A stretch of DNA of 6,530 nt from Bacillota bacterium (GCA_021793745.1 JAJYSD010000077.1:1-6530), one strand, 5' to 3'; shown: positions 1 to 6,355, numbered from the stretch's first letter. Notes: a model not told the origin generated them from the letters alone. Numbers and translations: made by a program.

Positions 1-1009
1 GAAGGGCGCGATGCTGACCCATCGCAATTTGACGGCCAATGCCGTCCAGTGCGCGGCGTGGATGTACCAAAGCGAGCCGGGGAAAGAAAAAACCCTGGGA
101 GTCCTGCCCTTTTTCCACGTTTACGGGATGACCGTGGTGATGAACTACTCCGTCTACATGGCGGCGACAATGATTTTGCTGCCGAAGTTTGACGCCGGAC
201 AAGTCCTCCGGACGATCACCGAGGAAAAGCCGACGCTCTTCCCCGGGGCACCGACGATGTATGTGGCCTTGATCAATCATCCCGACATCGAAAAATACGA
301 TCTGTCTTCGATCAAAGCCTGTCTCAGCGGTTCGGCCCCGCTTCCCATCGAAGTGCAGGAACGGTTTGAAGAACTGACCGGCGGCCGCCTGGTGGAAGGG
401 TACGGATTGACGGAGGCTTCCCCCGTCACCCACGCCAACCCGGTTTGGGGGCGCCGCAAAACCGGCAGGATCGGTTTGCCCTGGCCCGATACCGAGTGTC
501 GGATTGTGAATCCGGAGACCGGCGAAGAAGTGAAACAGGGTGAGGTGGGCGAGCTTCAGGTTCGGGGTCCCCAGGTGATGAAGGGGTATTGGAATCGGGC
601 CGAGGAGACGGAAAAGGTGCTCAGGGACGGCTGGCTCAGCACCGGGGACATGGCTTTCATGGATGAGGAAGGCTATTTTGCCATCATGGACCGCAAAAAG
701 GATGTGATCATCGCCGGCGGTTTCAACATCTATCCGCGGGAAGTGGAGGAGGTCTTGTACGAACATCCGGCGATTCAGGAGGCGGCCGTTGTCGGCGTTC
801 CGGATCCCTATCGGGGGGAGACGGTGAAAGCCTTCATCGTCCTCAAGGAGGGTGCGCAAGCGACGGAGGAGGAGCTGGACGCCTATTGCCGGGAGCGCTT
901 GGCGGCCTACAAGGTGCCCCGCCTCTACGAGTTCCGCTCCGAATTGCCCAAAACGACGGTGGGCAAGATCCTTCGTCGGGTGTTGGTGGAGGAGGAAAAC
1001 AAGCGGTGA
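1..1009 (+). CDS. lcfA: Long-chain-fatty-acid--CoA ligase, 5' partial
   Basis: Cytoplasmic or membrane-associated enzyme that activates fatty acids with ATP and CoA to acyl-CoA through an acyl-adenylate, the entry step of beta-oxidation. The reading frame is open to the window edge. The ATG at 11 is internal, because the codons before it give Lys-Gly, so KGAMLTHRNL is the end of the AMP-binding P-loop motif of the ANL superfamily. Numbering from that Met: YGLTE at 131-135 (adenylate-binding core), STGD at 210-213, DRKKD at 227-231 (hinge), GGFNIYPREVE at 236-246, and PKTTVGK at 313-319 with Lys319 as the expected catalytic lysine of the mobile C-terminal domain. B. subtilis LcfA is about 560 residues, so roughly the first 220-230 are missing. 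All core motifs that should be present are intact. The link to fadR supports LcfA over other acyl-CoA ligases; substrate chain length is inferred. Confidence 0.93.
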   Translation, partial: KGAMLTHRNLTANAVQCAAWMYQSEPGKEKTLGVLPFFHVYGMTVVMNYSVYMAATMILLPKFDAGQVLRTITEEKPTLFPGAPTMYVALINHPDIEKYDLSSIKACLSGSAPLPIEVQERFEELTGGRLVEGYGLTEASPVTHANPVWGRRKTGRIGLPWPDTECRIVNPETGEEVKQGEVGELQVRGPQVMKGYWNRAEETEKVLRDGWLSTGDMAFMDEEGYFAIMDRKKDVIIAGGFNIYPREVEEVLYEHPAIQEAAVVGVPDPYRGETVKAFIVLKEGAQATEEELDAYCRERLAAYKVPRLYEFRSELPKTTVGKILRRVLVEEENKR

Positions 1010-1011
1010 AG

Positions 1012-1027
1012 CCCGATGGAAATCGGG
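1012..1027 (+). other. Short hairpin just after lcfA stop
   Basis: CCCGAT (1012-1017) pairs perfectly with ATCGGG (1022-1027) around a GGAA loop, which is a GNRA-type tetraloop. It begins 3 nt after the lcfA stop codon. No T-run follows directly (the first TTTT is about 15 nt away), so it is not a standard rho-independent terminator. It could protect the mRNA 3' end or act as a weak pause, or be chance. Confidence 0.3.
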
Positions 1028-1095
1028 ATCGTTGCGGCGGACTTTTGGTTTGAAGGCTTTCCAGGTTTTACCCGGCGAGCAGTTCCAATGGATCG

Positions 1096-1124
1096 GTTTC
1101 CGGGATGATCCGACATGGTATAAT
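1096..1124 (+). promoter_or_regulatory. Candidate extended -10 promoter upstream of fadR
   Basis: A perfect TATAAT lies at 1119-1124, preceded by TGG at 1116-1118, giving the TGnTATAAT extended -10 form. The -35 region 17 bp upstream (GTTTCC, 1096-1101) is poor, which extended -10 promoters tolerate. Transcription would start near 1131, about 70 nt before the FadR operator, so FadR could only block it as a roadblock. Prediction from sequence only. Confidence 0.4.
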
Positions 1125-1165
1125 GTTTCTCGGTTGCGCTTTCATCGCCAATTTTACGAAAAAAG

Positions 1166-1194
1166 TTGACACGGGTTTTGTTGCGTAATAAACT
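1166..1194 (+). promoter_or_regulatory. Sigma-A promoter of the fadR-etfB-etfA operon
   Basis: A consensus -35 TTGACA (1166-1171) is followed after exactly 17 bp by TAAACT (1189-1194), a 4/6 match to TATAAT. The expected start site is near 1201, at the first base of the FadR palindrome, so bound repressor would cover the start site. Position, spacing and the operator together make this the most likely main promoter of the operon. Confidence 0.65.
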
Positions 1195-1200
1195 AGAAAT

Positions 1201-1218
1201 TGAATGAATGGTCATTCA
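1201..1218 (+). promoter_or_regulatory. FadR operator (18-bp palindrome)
   Basis: TGAATGA (1201-1207) and TCATTCA (1212-1218) are perfect inverted repeats separated by ATGG. As I recall it, the B. subtilis FadR box is TGAATGAMTANTCATTCA; this site agrees at all specified positions except one central A replaced by G. It lies directly downstream of the TTGACA promoter and 20 bp before the fadR start codon. The inferred role is autorepression and control of etfBA, relieved by long-chain acyl-CoA. Confidence 0.85.
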
Positions 1219-1238
1219 CTAAGGAATGAGGGACGGCC

Positions 1239-1871
1239 ATGGCCAAAAGGACCGGGGAAAAATATGAGGCGATCATCGACGCCGCCATCCGCGTCATCGC
1301 CGAAAACGGTTATCACAATGCCCAGGTGTCCAAAATCGCCCGGGAGGCGAAGGTGGCCGACGGGACGATCTACCTTTATTTTGAAAACAAGGATGATATG
1401 CTGATCTCCCTTTTCAATGAAAAAATGGGAGCCTTTATCGAAACCGTCCGGGAAGCTACCGCTCGTGTCGACTCTCCGTCGGATCAACTCCGGGAGCTGA
1501 TGCGCCTCCACTTCGCGCAATTGGAAGAAAACCCGAAAATGGCGATCGTCACCCAGATTGAGTTGCGCCAATCCAACCGGAAGGTGCGCCAGGGGATCGC
1601 AGAAACCCTGAAAAAGTATATGGATGTCATCGATGACATCATCCGCTCCGGGATTGAGCAGGGGATCTTTCGACCGGATGTCGATATTCGGGTTGCCCGC
1701 CGGATGATTTTCGGCACCTTGGATGAAACCGTCACATCCTGGATTATGAACGGCTGCAAGTACAGCCTGATGGATCAAGTGGACCCCATCCATCGCCTGT
1801 TCCTTGACGGAATGGGGAAGGAGGCCCCTCTGCAGAGGGATGCTCATTCAGAGAAGGAGGGTAACGCATGA
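1239..1871 (+). CDS. fadR: TetR-family fatty acid degradation regulator FadR
   Basis: Cytoplasmic DNA-binding repressor of fatty acid degradation genes; in Bacillus FadR, binding of long-chain acyl-CoA releases it from DNA. The 210-residue protein has an N-terminal TetR helix-turn-helix domain at about residues 8-54, with recognition region REAKVADGTIYLYF at 35-48, then an all-helical ligand and dimer domain. Stretches such as IAENGYH, VADGTIYLYF, ELRQSN and MIFGTLDETVTSW strongly resemble B. subtilis FadR (about 194 residues). The extra length is a charged C-terminal tail, roughly the last 16 residues. The ATG is preceded by GAGGG (1228-1232) with 6-nt spacing. The stop overlaps the etfB start (ATGA), so the genes are translationally coupled. 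A matching operator lies in front of the gene, which indicates autoregulation. The family call is near certain; the FadR name rests on similarity, operator and context. Confidence 0.95.
   Translation: MAKRTGEKYEAIIDAAIRVIAENGYHNAQVSKIAREAKVADGTIYLYFENKDDMLISLFNEKMGAFIETVREATARVDSPSDQLRELMRLHFAQLEENPKMAIVTQIELRQSNRKVRQGIAETLKKYMDVIDDIIRSGIEQGIFRPDVDIRVARRMIFGTLDETVTSWIMNGCKYSLMDQVDPIHRLFLDGMGKEAPLQRDAHSEKEGNA
1854..1871 (+). promoter_or_regulatory. etfB ribosome binding site and ATGA coupling
   Basis: AAGGAGG at 1854-1860, inside the fadR coding end, is 7 nt from the etfB ATG at 1868. The fadR stop TGA (1869-1871) overlaps that ATG. This fixes the etfB start and suggests that ribosomes finishing fadR reinitiate on etfB. 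Confidence 0.85.
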
Positions 1872-2638
1872 ACATTTTGGTCTGCCTGAAGCAAACCTTC
1901 GACACCGAGGAGCGCATCGTTCTCGAGGATGGCCAAATCAGCGAGGACGGGGTGGAGTTTGTCATCAACCCCTATGATGAGTATGCCGTGGAGGAAGCCA
2001 TCAAGCTGAAGGAAGAACACGGGGGCGAAGTGACGGTCATCACCGTGGGGCCGGACCGGGCGGAACAAGCCCTGCGCACGGCCATGGCCATGGGGGCCGA
2101 CAAGGGAATTATCGTGGATTCCGAGGATCTGGAAGACGCCGATGAATACACCATCGCCAAGATTTTGGCCGAGGTGATCAAGGAGCAGGAGTACGACATC
2201 ATCCTGTGCGGGTATATGGCGGTGGACGACGGTTCGGCGCAGGTGGGACCCCGTTTGGCAGAATTGCTCGGAATTCCCCACATTTCTACCATCACCAAAT
2301 TGACCATCGACGGCGAAAACGTGGAAGTGGAGAAGGACGTGGAGGGGGACGTGGAAATTATTCAATCCAAGCTGCCCATCCTGTTGACGGCGCAGCAGGG
2401 ACTGAATGAACCGCGCTATCCTTCTCTCCCCGGAATCATGAAGGCGAAGAAAAAGCCCCTGGAGCGTTTGGACCTGGACGATCTCGACCTGGATGAGGAG
2501 GACATCGAGGCCAAGACGGAAACACTGGAGGTCTTCCTGCCGCCGAAGAAGGAAGCCGGGAAAATCCTGGAGGGCGAGCTGTCGGATCAGGTGAAGGAAC
2601 TGGTGCAGGCGCTCCGGAACGAGGCAAAGGTGATCTGA
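1868..2638 (+). CDS. etfB: Electron transfer flavoprotein subunit beta
   Basis: Small subunit of the soluble EtfAB heterodimer, which accepts electrons from acyl-CoA dehydrogenases during beta-oxidation and passes them towards the respiratory quinone pool; the beta subunit normally binds AMP and contributes to the FAD site. The 256-residue length is usual. The PROSITE-style EtfB signature is fully matched at residues 154-174 (V-x-K...EGDVEII....P-x-LLT). It is followed by the partner-docking region NEPRYPSLPGIMKAKKKPLE at 180-199, which resembles the human recognition loop. The nucleotide-binding stretch VDDGSAQVGPRLAELLG is at 119-135. A strongly acidic linker (DLDDLDLDEED) at 202-212 precedes the C-terminal arm, and the tail EAKVI is typical of Bacillus EtfB. 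The start is fixed by the ATGA overlap and AAGGAGG. Whether it belongs to the ordinary or an electron-bifurcating group was not decided, but there are no fixCX-type neighbours. Confidence 0.96.
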   Translation: MNILVCLKQTFDTEERIVLEDGQISEDGVEFVINPYDEYAVEEAIKLKEEHGGEVTVITVGPDRAEQALRTAMAMGADKGIIVDSEDLEDADEYTIAKILAEVIKEQEYDIILCGYMAVDDGSAQVGPRLAELLGIPHISTITKLTIDGENVEVEKDVEGDVEIIQSKLPILLTAQQGLNEPRYPSLPGIMKAKKKPLERLDLDDLDLDEEDIEAKTETLEVFLPPKKEAGKILEGELSDQVKELVQALRNEAKVI

Positions 2639-2722
2639 GCCCATCAGAGCCGTTTCAACGCTTGTGGCACGGTTTGGATCCGGTTTCAAGAAGACCATGT
2701 TGACTGCAAGGGGGAAACGTCC

Positions 2723-3709
2723 ATGAGCAGAAACGTTTTGGTACTGGCCGAAGTGCGGGACGGGGGATTGCGGAACGTCTCCCTGGAATGCCTGGCGGCG
2801 GCGCGGCGGGTCGCCGAAGGGGGGACCATCACCGCCGCCGTGTTCGGCAGCAATGCGAAGGAATATGCGGAACCCTTGGCCCATCACGGTGCCGACAAGG
2901 TAGTGGTCGTCACCGATGAAAAGCTGGATCAATATACGACGGACGCCTACTTTCAGGCCTTCAAACATGTGATCGAGACGGTGCAGCCCGACGTCATTTT
3001 CACCGGGCATACCGCCATCGGACGGGATGTGAGCCCGCGGATCGCCGCCCGGATGGGATGGGGGATGATCTCTGACTGCACCGACGTGCAGCTGGCGGAT
3101 GACCGGATCCTCTTCACCCGCCCGATTTACGCGGGGAAAGCTTTTGTGAAGAAGGCGGTGAAGGAAGGGACCGTCTTTGCGACCATCCGTCCCAACAACA
3201 TTTCCGCGGAGGAGCCGGACACCTCCCGCACCGTCCAGGTGGAGGAGTTGGATTTCGCGGTTGCCGCCGATTCCCTCCGGACCCTGGTGAAAGAAGTGGT
3301 CCGCAAGACCTCCGGCGGTGTGGATTTGTCGGAGGCGCGGATCGTCGTCGCCGGAGGGCGCGGCGTAAAAAGTGCGGATGGATTTAAGGTTTTGCAGGAG
3401 CTGGCCGATGTATTGGGAGCTGCCGTAGGTGCTTCCCGGGGAGCGTGTGATGCGGGATATTGCGATTATTCCCTGCAGATCGGCCAGACGGGGAAAGTGG
3501 TTACGCCGGATCTCTACATCGCCTGCGGAATCTCCGGTGCCATTCAGCACCTCGCCGGCATGTCCAACTCCAAGGTGATTGTGGCCATCAACAAGGATCC
3601 GGAGGCGAACATCTTCAACGTGGCCGATTACGGCATCGTCGGTGACCTGTTTGAAGTGGTCCCGATGCTGACGGAGGAATTCAAGAAGGTGCTGGCTGAA
3701 GCCAACTGA
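2723..3709 (+). CDS. etfA: Electron transfer flavoprotein subunit alpha
   Basis: Large subunit of EtfAB, carrying most of the redox-active FAD site. It is 328 residues, the normal family length. The N-terminal Etf domain covers about residues 1-190. The C-terminal FAD domain has GGRGVK (211-216), GASRGACDAGYCDYS (236-250), IGQTGKVVTPDLY (253-265), and the EtfA signature from L264 to N290 (LYIACGISGAIQH....), every position of which fits. INKDPEANIFNVADYGIVGD follows, as in other EtfA proteins. The ATG is preceded by AAGGGGG (2708-2714), 8 nt away. An 84-bp gap separates it from etfB; I see no promoter or terminator there, so the two subunits are very likely cotranscribed. Three cysteines (242, 247, 268) lie near the predicted FAD site; I recall the same pattern in Bacillus EtfA, so it is probably not unusual. 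Confidence 0.97.
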   Translation: MSRNVLVLAEVRDGGLRNVSLECLAAARRVAEGGTITAAVFGSNAKEYAEPLAHHGADKVVVVTDEKLDQYTTDAYFQAFKHVIETVQPDVIFTGHTAIGRDVSPRIAARMGWGMISDCTDVQLADDRILFTRPIYAGKAFVKKAVKEGTVFATIRPNNISAEEPDTSRTVQVEELDFAVAADSLRTLVKEVVRKTSGGVDLSEARIVVAGGRGVKSADGFKVLQELADVLGAAVGASRGACDAGYCDYSLQIGQTGKVVTPDLYIACGISGAIQHLAGMSNSKVIVAINKDPEANIFNVADYGIVGDLFEVVPMLTEEFKKVLAEAN

Positions 3710-3757
3710 ACAAGCAATGGGCGGAGCGATGTCCGATTTAAACCCCATCGTTGATCC

Positions 3758-3839
3758 GGGAATGGGGGGCGATTTTCCGCAGGCCACCGGGCTGGAGGAG
3801 GGCGGAAGATCGCATCCCCCGTTCCTCTCCTTTTGTTTT
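3758..3839 (+). terminator. Long bulged hairpin terminator after etfA
   Basis: The left arm 3758-3780 pairs with the right arm 3802-3826: a 12-bp inner stem (3769-3780 with 3802-3813, one G-U), a 2-nt bulge (A3814 T3815), a 5-bp GGGGG/CCCCC stretch, then six more pairs including two wobbles. The loop is 21 nt (3781-3801). CTCC and a T-rich tract TTTTGTTTT (3831-3839) follow. It starts 48 nt after the etfA stop and lies before the trxA promoter, so it probably ends the fadR-etfBA transcript. The 4-nt gap before the T-run and the large loop are slightly atypical. Confidence 0.65.
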
Positions 3840-3931
3840 CGGCAGTTCCCGAAAGCCGTATTTTTGCACAAAAGCGGGTAAAGGCGGCTCCTTTTCGAGC
3901 GTTCTCTCGTTTTTTCGTCCGTCGAAATACC

Positions 3932-3960
3932 TTGGATCCTTTGCCCCGGAGTGGTATACT
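3932..3960 (+). promoter_or_regulatory. trxA promoter, extended -10
   Basis: TTGGAT (3932-3937) and TATACT (3955-3960) are 17 bp apart, and TGG (3952-3954) just before the -10 makes it an extended -10 element. The predicted start near 3967 leaves a leader of about 38 nt. It lies downstream of the etfA terminator, so trxA is likely expressed independently of FadR. Confidence 0.65.
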
Positions 3961-4004
3961 AAGTTCGTCGGATTGGAACTTGGTGAATTGAGGAGGTAAC
4001 CATC

Positions 4005-4319
4005 ATGGCCATCGTAGATGTGACGGACCAGAATTTTTCCGATGAAGTGAAATCGGGAACCGTACTGGTTGATTTTTGGGCTCCCTGGTGTGGTCCGTGC
4101 AAAATGATCGCTCCCGTTTTGGAGGAGCTGGACAATGAAATCGGGGATAAACTGAAGATTGCCAAGTTGAATGTGGATAACAATCCGGAAACGGCCGGCC
4201 GTTTCGGGGTGATGAGCATTCCGACCCTGATGGTGTTTAAAGACGGTGAAATGGTCTCCAAAATGGTCGGCTTCCAGCCCAAAGAGCAGCTGCGGGAATG
4301 GCTGGACTCCTATCTCTGA
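4005..4319 (+). CDS. trxA: Thioredoxin
   Basis: Small cytoplasmic disulfide reductase that keeps protein thiols reduced and serves reductases such as ribonucleotide reductase; it is itself reduced by thioredoxin reductase with NADPH. At 104 residues it is a standard single-domain thioredoxin. The active site WCGPCK is at residues 28-33 (Cys29, Cys32), the buried Asp23 corresponds to E. coli Asp26, and the cis-proline is Pro73 in SIPTLMVF. The FKDGE turn and the GFQPKEQL C-terminal helix also fit. AGGAGGT (3991-3997) is 7 nt from the ATG. Position after etfA matches B. subtilis etfA-trxA, but here a terminator and a promoter separate them. In B. subtilis uvrC follows trxA; here a convergent minus-strand operon does. 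Confidence 0.97.
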   Translation: MAIVDVTDQNFSDEVKSGTVLVDFWAPWCGPCKMIAPVLEELDNEIGDKLKIAKLNVDNNPETAGRFGVMSIPTLMVFKDGEMVSKMVGFQPKEQLREWLDSYL

Positions 4320-4336
4320 GCAGTGCGGCGGATAAG

Positions 4337-4372
4337 AAAAAGGCTGTTGACCTTTTGGTCAACAGCCTTTTT
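4337..4372. terminator. Bidirectional rho-independent terminator
   Basis: A5 plus GGCTGTTGACC (4337-4352) pairs perfectly with GGTCAACAGCC plus T5 (4357-4372) around a TTTT loop, giving 16 uninterrupted pairs. A-run on one side and T-run on the other make it work on both strands. It is 17 nt after the trxA stop and 5 nt beyond the minus-strand stop at 4378, so it serves both convergent genes. Confidence 0.93.
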
Positions 4373-4377
4373 CAATA

Positions 4378-5355
4378 TCAACCCCAGATCATTTTCGTTC
4401 CGCCGATTTCCCCGTCCCCGTCGTTCCCGTTTTGCTCCGGATACAGAACGGGACGGAGACGATTCCGGTACCGGACGAAAATCGCCAGGAGCGACAACAC
4501 TTGGATGAGGGGCGTGAGCGCGTACTGGATCAGGTTGAAGAACGTCTGAAGGCCTGAACCTCCCGTATTCGCGGCATTGACTGCCTCAGGATCAAAGGTG
4601 GCAATTCCGACGATCGCTCCCAGAATGAAAAAGAACGTTCCATACGCGAGATAGATGAGAAAGACGATCAAGCCGGAAATAAACACCTGGCCAAAGGACC
4701 GCTTGAAGAGTCGGGCGGAAAGCGCGATGGATTCCCAGATTCCGGCATTTTCCGTTACCAGGATGACCGGCGCGTGCAAAAAGACGAGGGCCAGCACGAT
4801 GAACAGCGCCGCCGCCACGAGGAAGAGAAGAAATCCTCCCAAAACCGGTCCGGCTCCCCCTTCGGCGATTCCGTATATCATGAGAAAAATCCCGATGGTA
4901 ACCAGGATGATCGCGGGAATGTAGAAGAGACCGGTCAGAAAGATTTGACCCACCATCTTCATCATATAGCGAAACCCTTGAGTAAAGTAGGTTTCGATGG
5001 AGGAGCGGTCCTCAAAGACCGCATTGCGCATCATCGTGTTCATCCCCGCATTGGTAAATCCCGAGTAAAAGAGCACGACCCCGATGAAAAGCAAAAACAT
5101 CATCAGCAGCGAGATGATCACTCCCGGGGAAAACACCGCCTCCAGGGCAGCGGCCGGATCCGGGGCAAACGGATCAAAGGCCTCCTCGAGGGCGCTGAAT
5201 ACATCGCCCGCACTAAAGAACAGGGCGATGCCTCCGATGAGGAAAATGAGAAAGGCGAAGATCCCAGCCACGACCGTCGCGGCCAGGGAGCCGACGAAGA
5301 AACTGACCCACAATTTTAGTCCATGCCGACGAAACAGTTCAAAATAACTTTCCAT
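4378..5355 (-). CDS. Polytopic membrane protein, paralogue of upstream gene
   Basis: This is an integral membrane protein of 325 residues with no function I can assign. Hydrophobic segments lie at about 22-48, 79-99, 135-163, 170-200, 222-252 and 274-296, giving roughly six helices, and there is no cleavable signal peptide. A conserved N-terminal ESYFELFRRHG (2-12) precedes helix 1. A short loop at 49-75 is rich in D, E and P. HAPVILVTENAGIWESI is at 194-210, RYRNRLRPVLYPE at 295-307, and a Gly/Asp-rich tail follows. The HAP..L..E..G.WESI block resembles the membrane domain seen in glycerophosphodiester phosphodiesterase membrane-domain and UPF0259-like proteins; this is a resemblance only. 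GGAGGG (5362-5367, minus strand) lies 6 nt before the ATG. It is the second gene of a two-gene operon, 27 bp after its paralogue, and ends at the bidirectional terminator. Confidence 0.88.
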   Translation of the reverse strand: MESYFELFRRHGLKLWVSFFVGSLAATVVAGIFAFLIFLIGGIALFFSAGDVFSALEEAFDPFAPDPAAALEAVFSPGVIISLLMMFLLFIGVVLFYSGFTNAGMNTMMRNAVFEDRSSIETYFTQGFRYMMKMVGQIFLTGLFYIPAIILVTIGIFLMIYGIAEGGAGPVLGGFLLFLVAAALFIVLALVFLHAPVILVTENAGIWESIALSARLFKRSFGQVFISGLIVFLIYLAYGTFFFILGAIVGIATFDPEAVNAANTGGSGLQTFFNLIQYALTPLIQVLSLLAIFVRYRNRLRPVLYPEQNGNDGDGEIGGTKMIWG

Positions 5356-5382
5356 CCCTTACCCTCCATGGCGAATGGTTGA

Positions 5383-6339
5383 TCACGGTTTGTGCGGAAC
5401 GTATCCGGGAGTGGCTCCGCCGGGGACTCCTTCCCAATTCATTTCTTCGGGAAAAAGTTCATTGCGGAGTCGAGTTTTGTACCGGTGAACGATGATCAGC
5501 AGGGACGCGGCAAAAGCGTAGAAAATAGCGAACAGGACGATCAATCCGCCGAAGAGACCAAAAATCGCTCCGACGATCTCACTTCCCGTGATGGCGGTCG
5601 GAAGAAGGATGAGAATGACGGCAATCAATATTGCTGCCAAATAAGCACCCATCAAGATCCCCAGGGCGATGAGACCCGACAGAAGGGTTTGACCCGGCTT
5701 TTTGAGGGTCAGCCGAAACGCGAGGCGGATCGACTCCCAAACCCCCGTCCGCTCCACGAGCAGGATAAGCGGAGCGTGCAGGGATACCCACAGGTATCCA
5801 ATGAGCAGGGCGAAGGCCAGGATGATGAACAGAAAAGCGAAAATCGCGAGAAGCGCCTCCGATCCTTCCTCGTCGGCAACGAGCGGACCGCTGATCAGAA
5901 TCAACAGCAGGATCGGTCCGATGAAGATCAGGGCCAAAAGGACTTGCTGGCCGAACATTCTCCATAGGTTCTTAAATCCCGCCGAGAAAAAGTAGCCGAA
6001 GGACCATTCACCGCGGAAAACCGAGGCAGATGCGGCCCCATAGGAACCGGCGGTGAAGAAGCTGTTCGGCAGCTGGATAACGGGGATCAGGAGAAGGGCC
6101 AGGATGACTCCGAGGATGACCCCTCCGGGTTCGGACGCGAGGTTTTCAGCAAATTGGTCCGAATCGGTACCGAGAGCGGACACGTCCATCGTAAAAATCA
6201 GAGAAAGGATCAAGGCGAGGATCACATACACGATGATCGCCGCATAAAGGAGCGCCGTGTGAAGCAAATTGCCGAGGAGCATGGCCAGGGACAGTTTGAC
6301 TCCATGACGCTTGAGTATGTCGAAGTAGGACTCCGTCAA
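5383..6339 (-). CDS. Polytopic membrane protein, TTG start
   Basis: This is an integral membrane protein of 318 residues, function unknown, and the first gene of the minus-strand pair. About six hydrophobic segments lie at 21-50, 73-93, 129-152, 162-184, 216-247 and 254-284. Landmarks match its neighbour in order and spacing: ESYFDILKRHG (3-13), FFTAG and the following GFKNLWRMFGQ (121-131), HAPLILLVERTGVWESI (188-204), HRYKTRLRNELFPEE (285-299), then a short Gly/Pro tail. The acidic loop at 51-70 parallels the neighbour's. The start codon is TTG at 6339-6337, chosen because a strong AAAGGAGG (6355-6348) is 8 nt upstream and the conserved ESYF motif begins at once. Same possible family as the neighbour (GPDPase membrane-domain or UPF0259-like). 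A membrane-bending, transport or envelope role would be speculation. Confidence 0.87.
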   Translation of the reverse strand: MTESYFDILKRHGVKLSLAMLLGNLLHTALLYAAIIVYVILALILSLIFTMDVSALGTDSDQFAENLASEPGGVILGVILALLLIPVIQLPNSFFTAGSYGAASASVFRGEWSFGYFFSAGFKNLWRMFGQQVLLALIFIGPILLLILISGPLVADEEGSEALLAIFAFLFIILAFALLIGYLWVSLHAPLILLVERTGVWESIRLAFRLTLKKPGQTLLSGLIALGILMGAYLAAILIAVILILLPTAITGSEIVGAIFGLFGGLIVLFAIFYAFAASLLIIVHRYKTRLRNELFPEEMNWEGVPGGATPGYVPHKP

Positions 6340-6355
6340 ACGAATTTCCTCCTTT
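6340..6355 (-). promoter_or_regulatory. Ribosome binding site setting a TTG start
   Basis: On the minus strand AAAGGAGG (6355-6348) is followed after 8 nt by TTG at 6339. No ATG or GTG in this frame fits better with the conserved N terminus. The combination of a near-perfect ribosome binding site and a weak start codon is common in Bacillota. Confidence 0.8.

Noticed and set aside
1212..1847. A 211-codon minus-strand open frame opposite fadR
   Set aside because: Antisense shadow of a clear TetR-family gene; no recognisable motif.
1844..1850. TCATTCA half-site of the FadR box near the end of fadR
   Set aside because: No partner TGAATGA at the right distance; a 7-base match is expected by chance.
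2639..2722. Possible promoter or regulatory site in the etfB-etfA gap
   Set aside because: No -10-like element with a spaced -35 and no terminator; only distant CGTTTC/GAAACG complementarity, probably chance.
1844..3871. A 675-codon open frame on the minus strand, the longest open frame in the window, opposite etfB and etfA
   Set aside because: It lies antisense to two genes with complete family signatures, has low-complexity His, Gly, Arg and Leu-rich composition without recognisable domains, and is explained by GC-biased third codon positions in the real genes.
3835..3881. Possible sigma-B-type promoter upstream of trxA (GTTTTC and GGGTAA)
   Set aside because: The two elements are about 35 bp apart, far from the expected 12-15, and no other pair fits.
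3896..3915. CGAG/CTCG hairpin followed by T6 between etfA and trxA
   Set aside because: Only four pairs around a 6-nt loop; too weak to call a terminator beside the much stronger hairpin upstream.
4774..5319. A 181-codon plus-strand open frame opposite the membrane proteins
   Set aside because: Charged, His, Arg and Gln-rich product typical of the complement of hydrophobic codons; the minus-strand membrane protein is the real gene.
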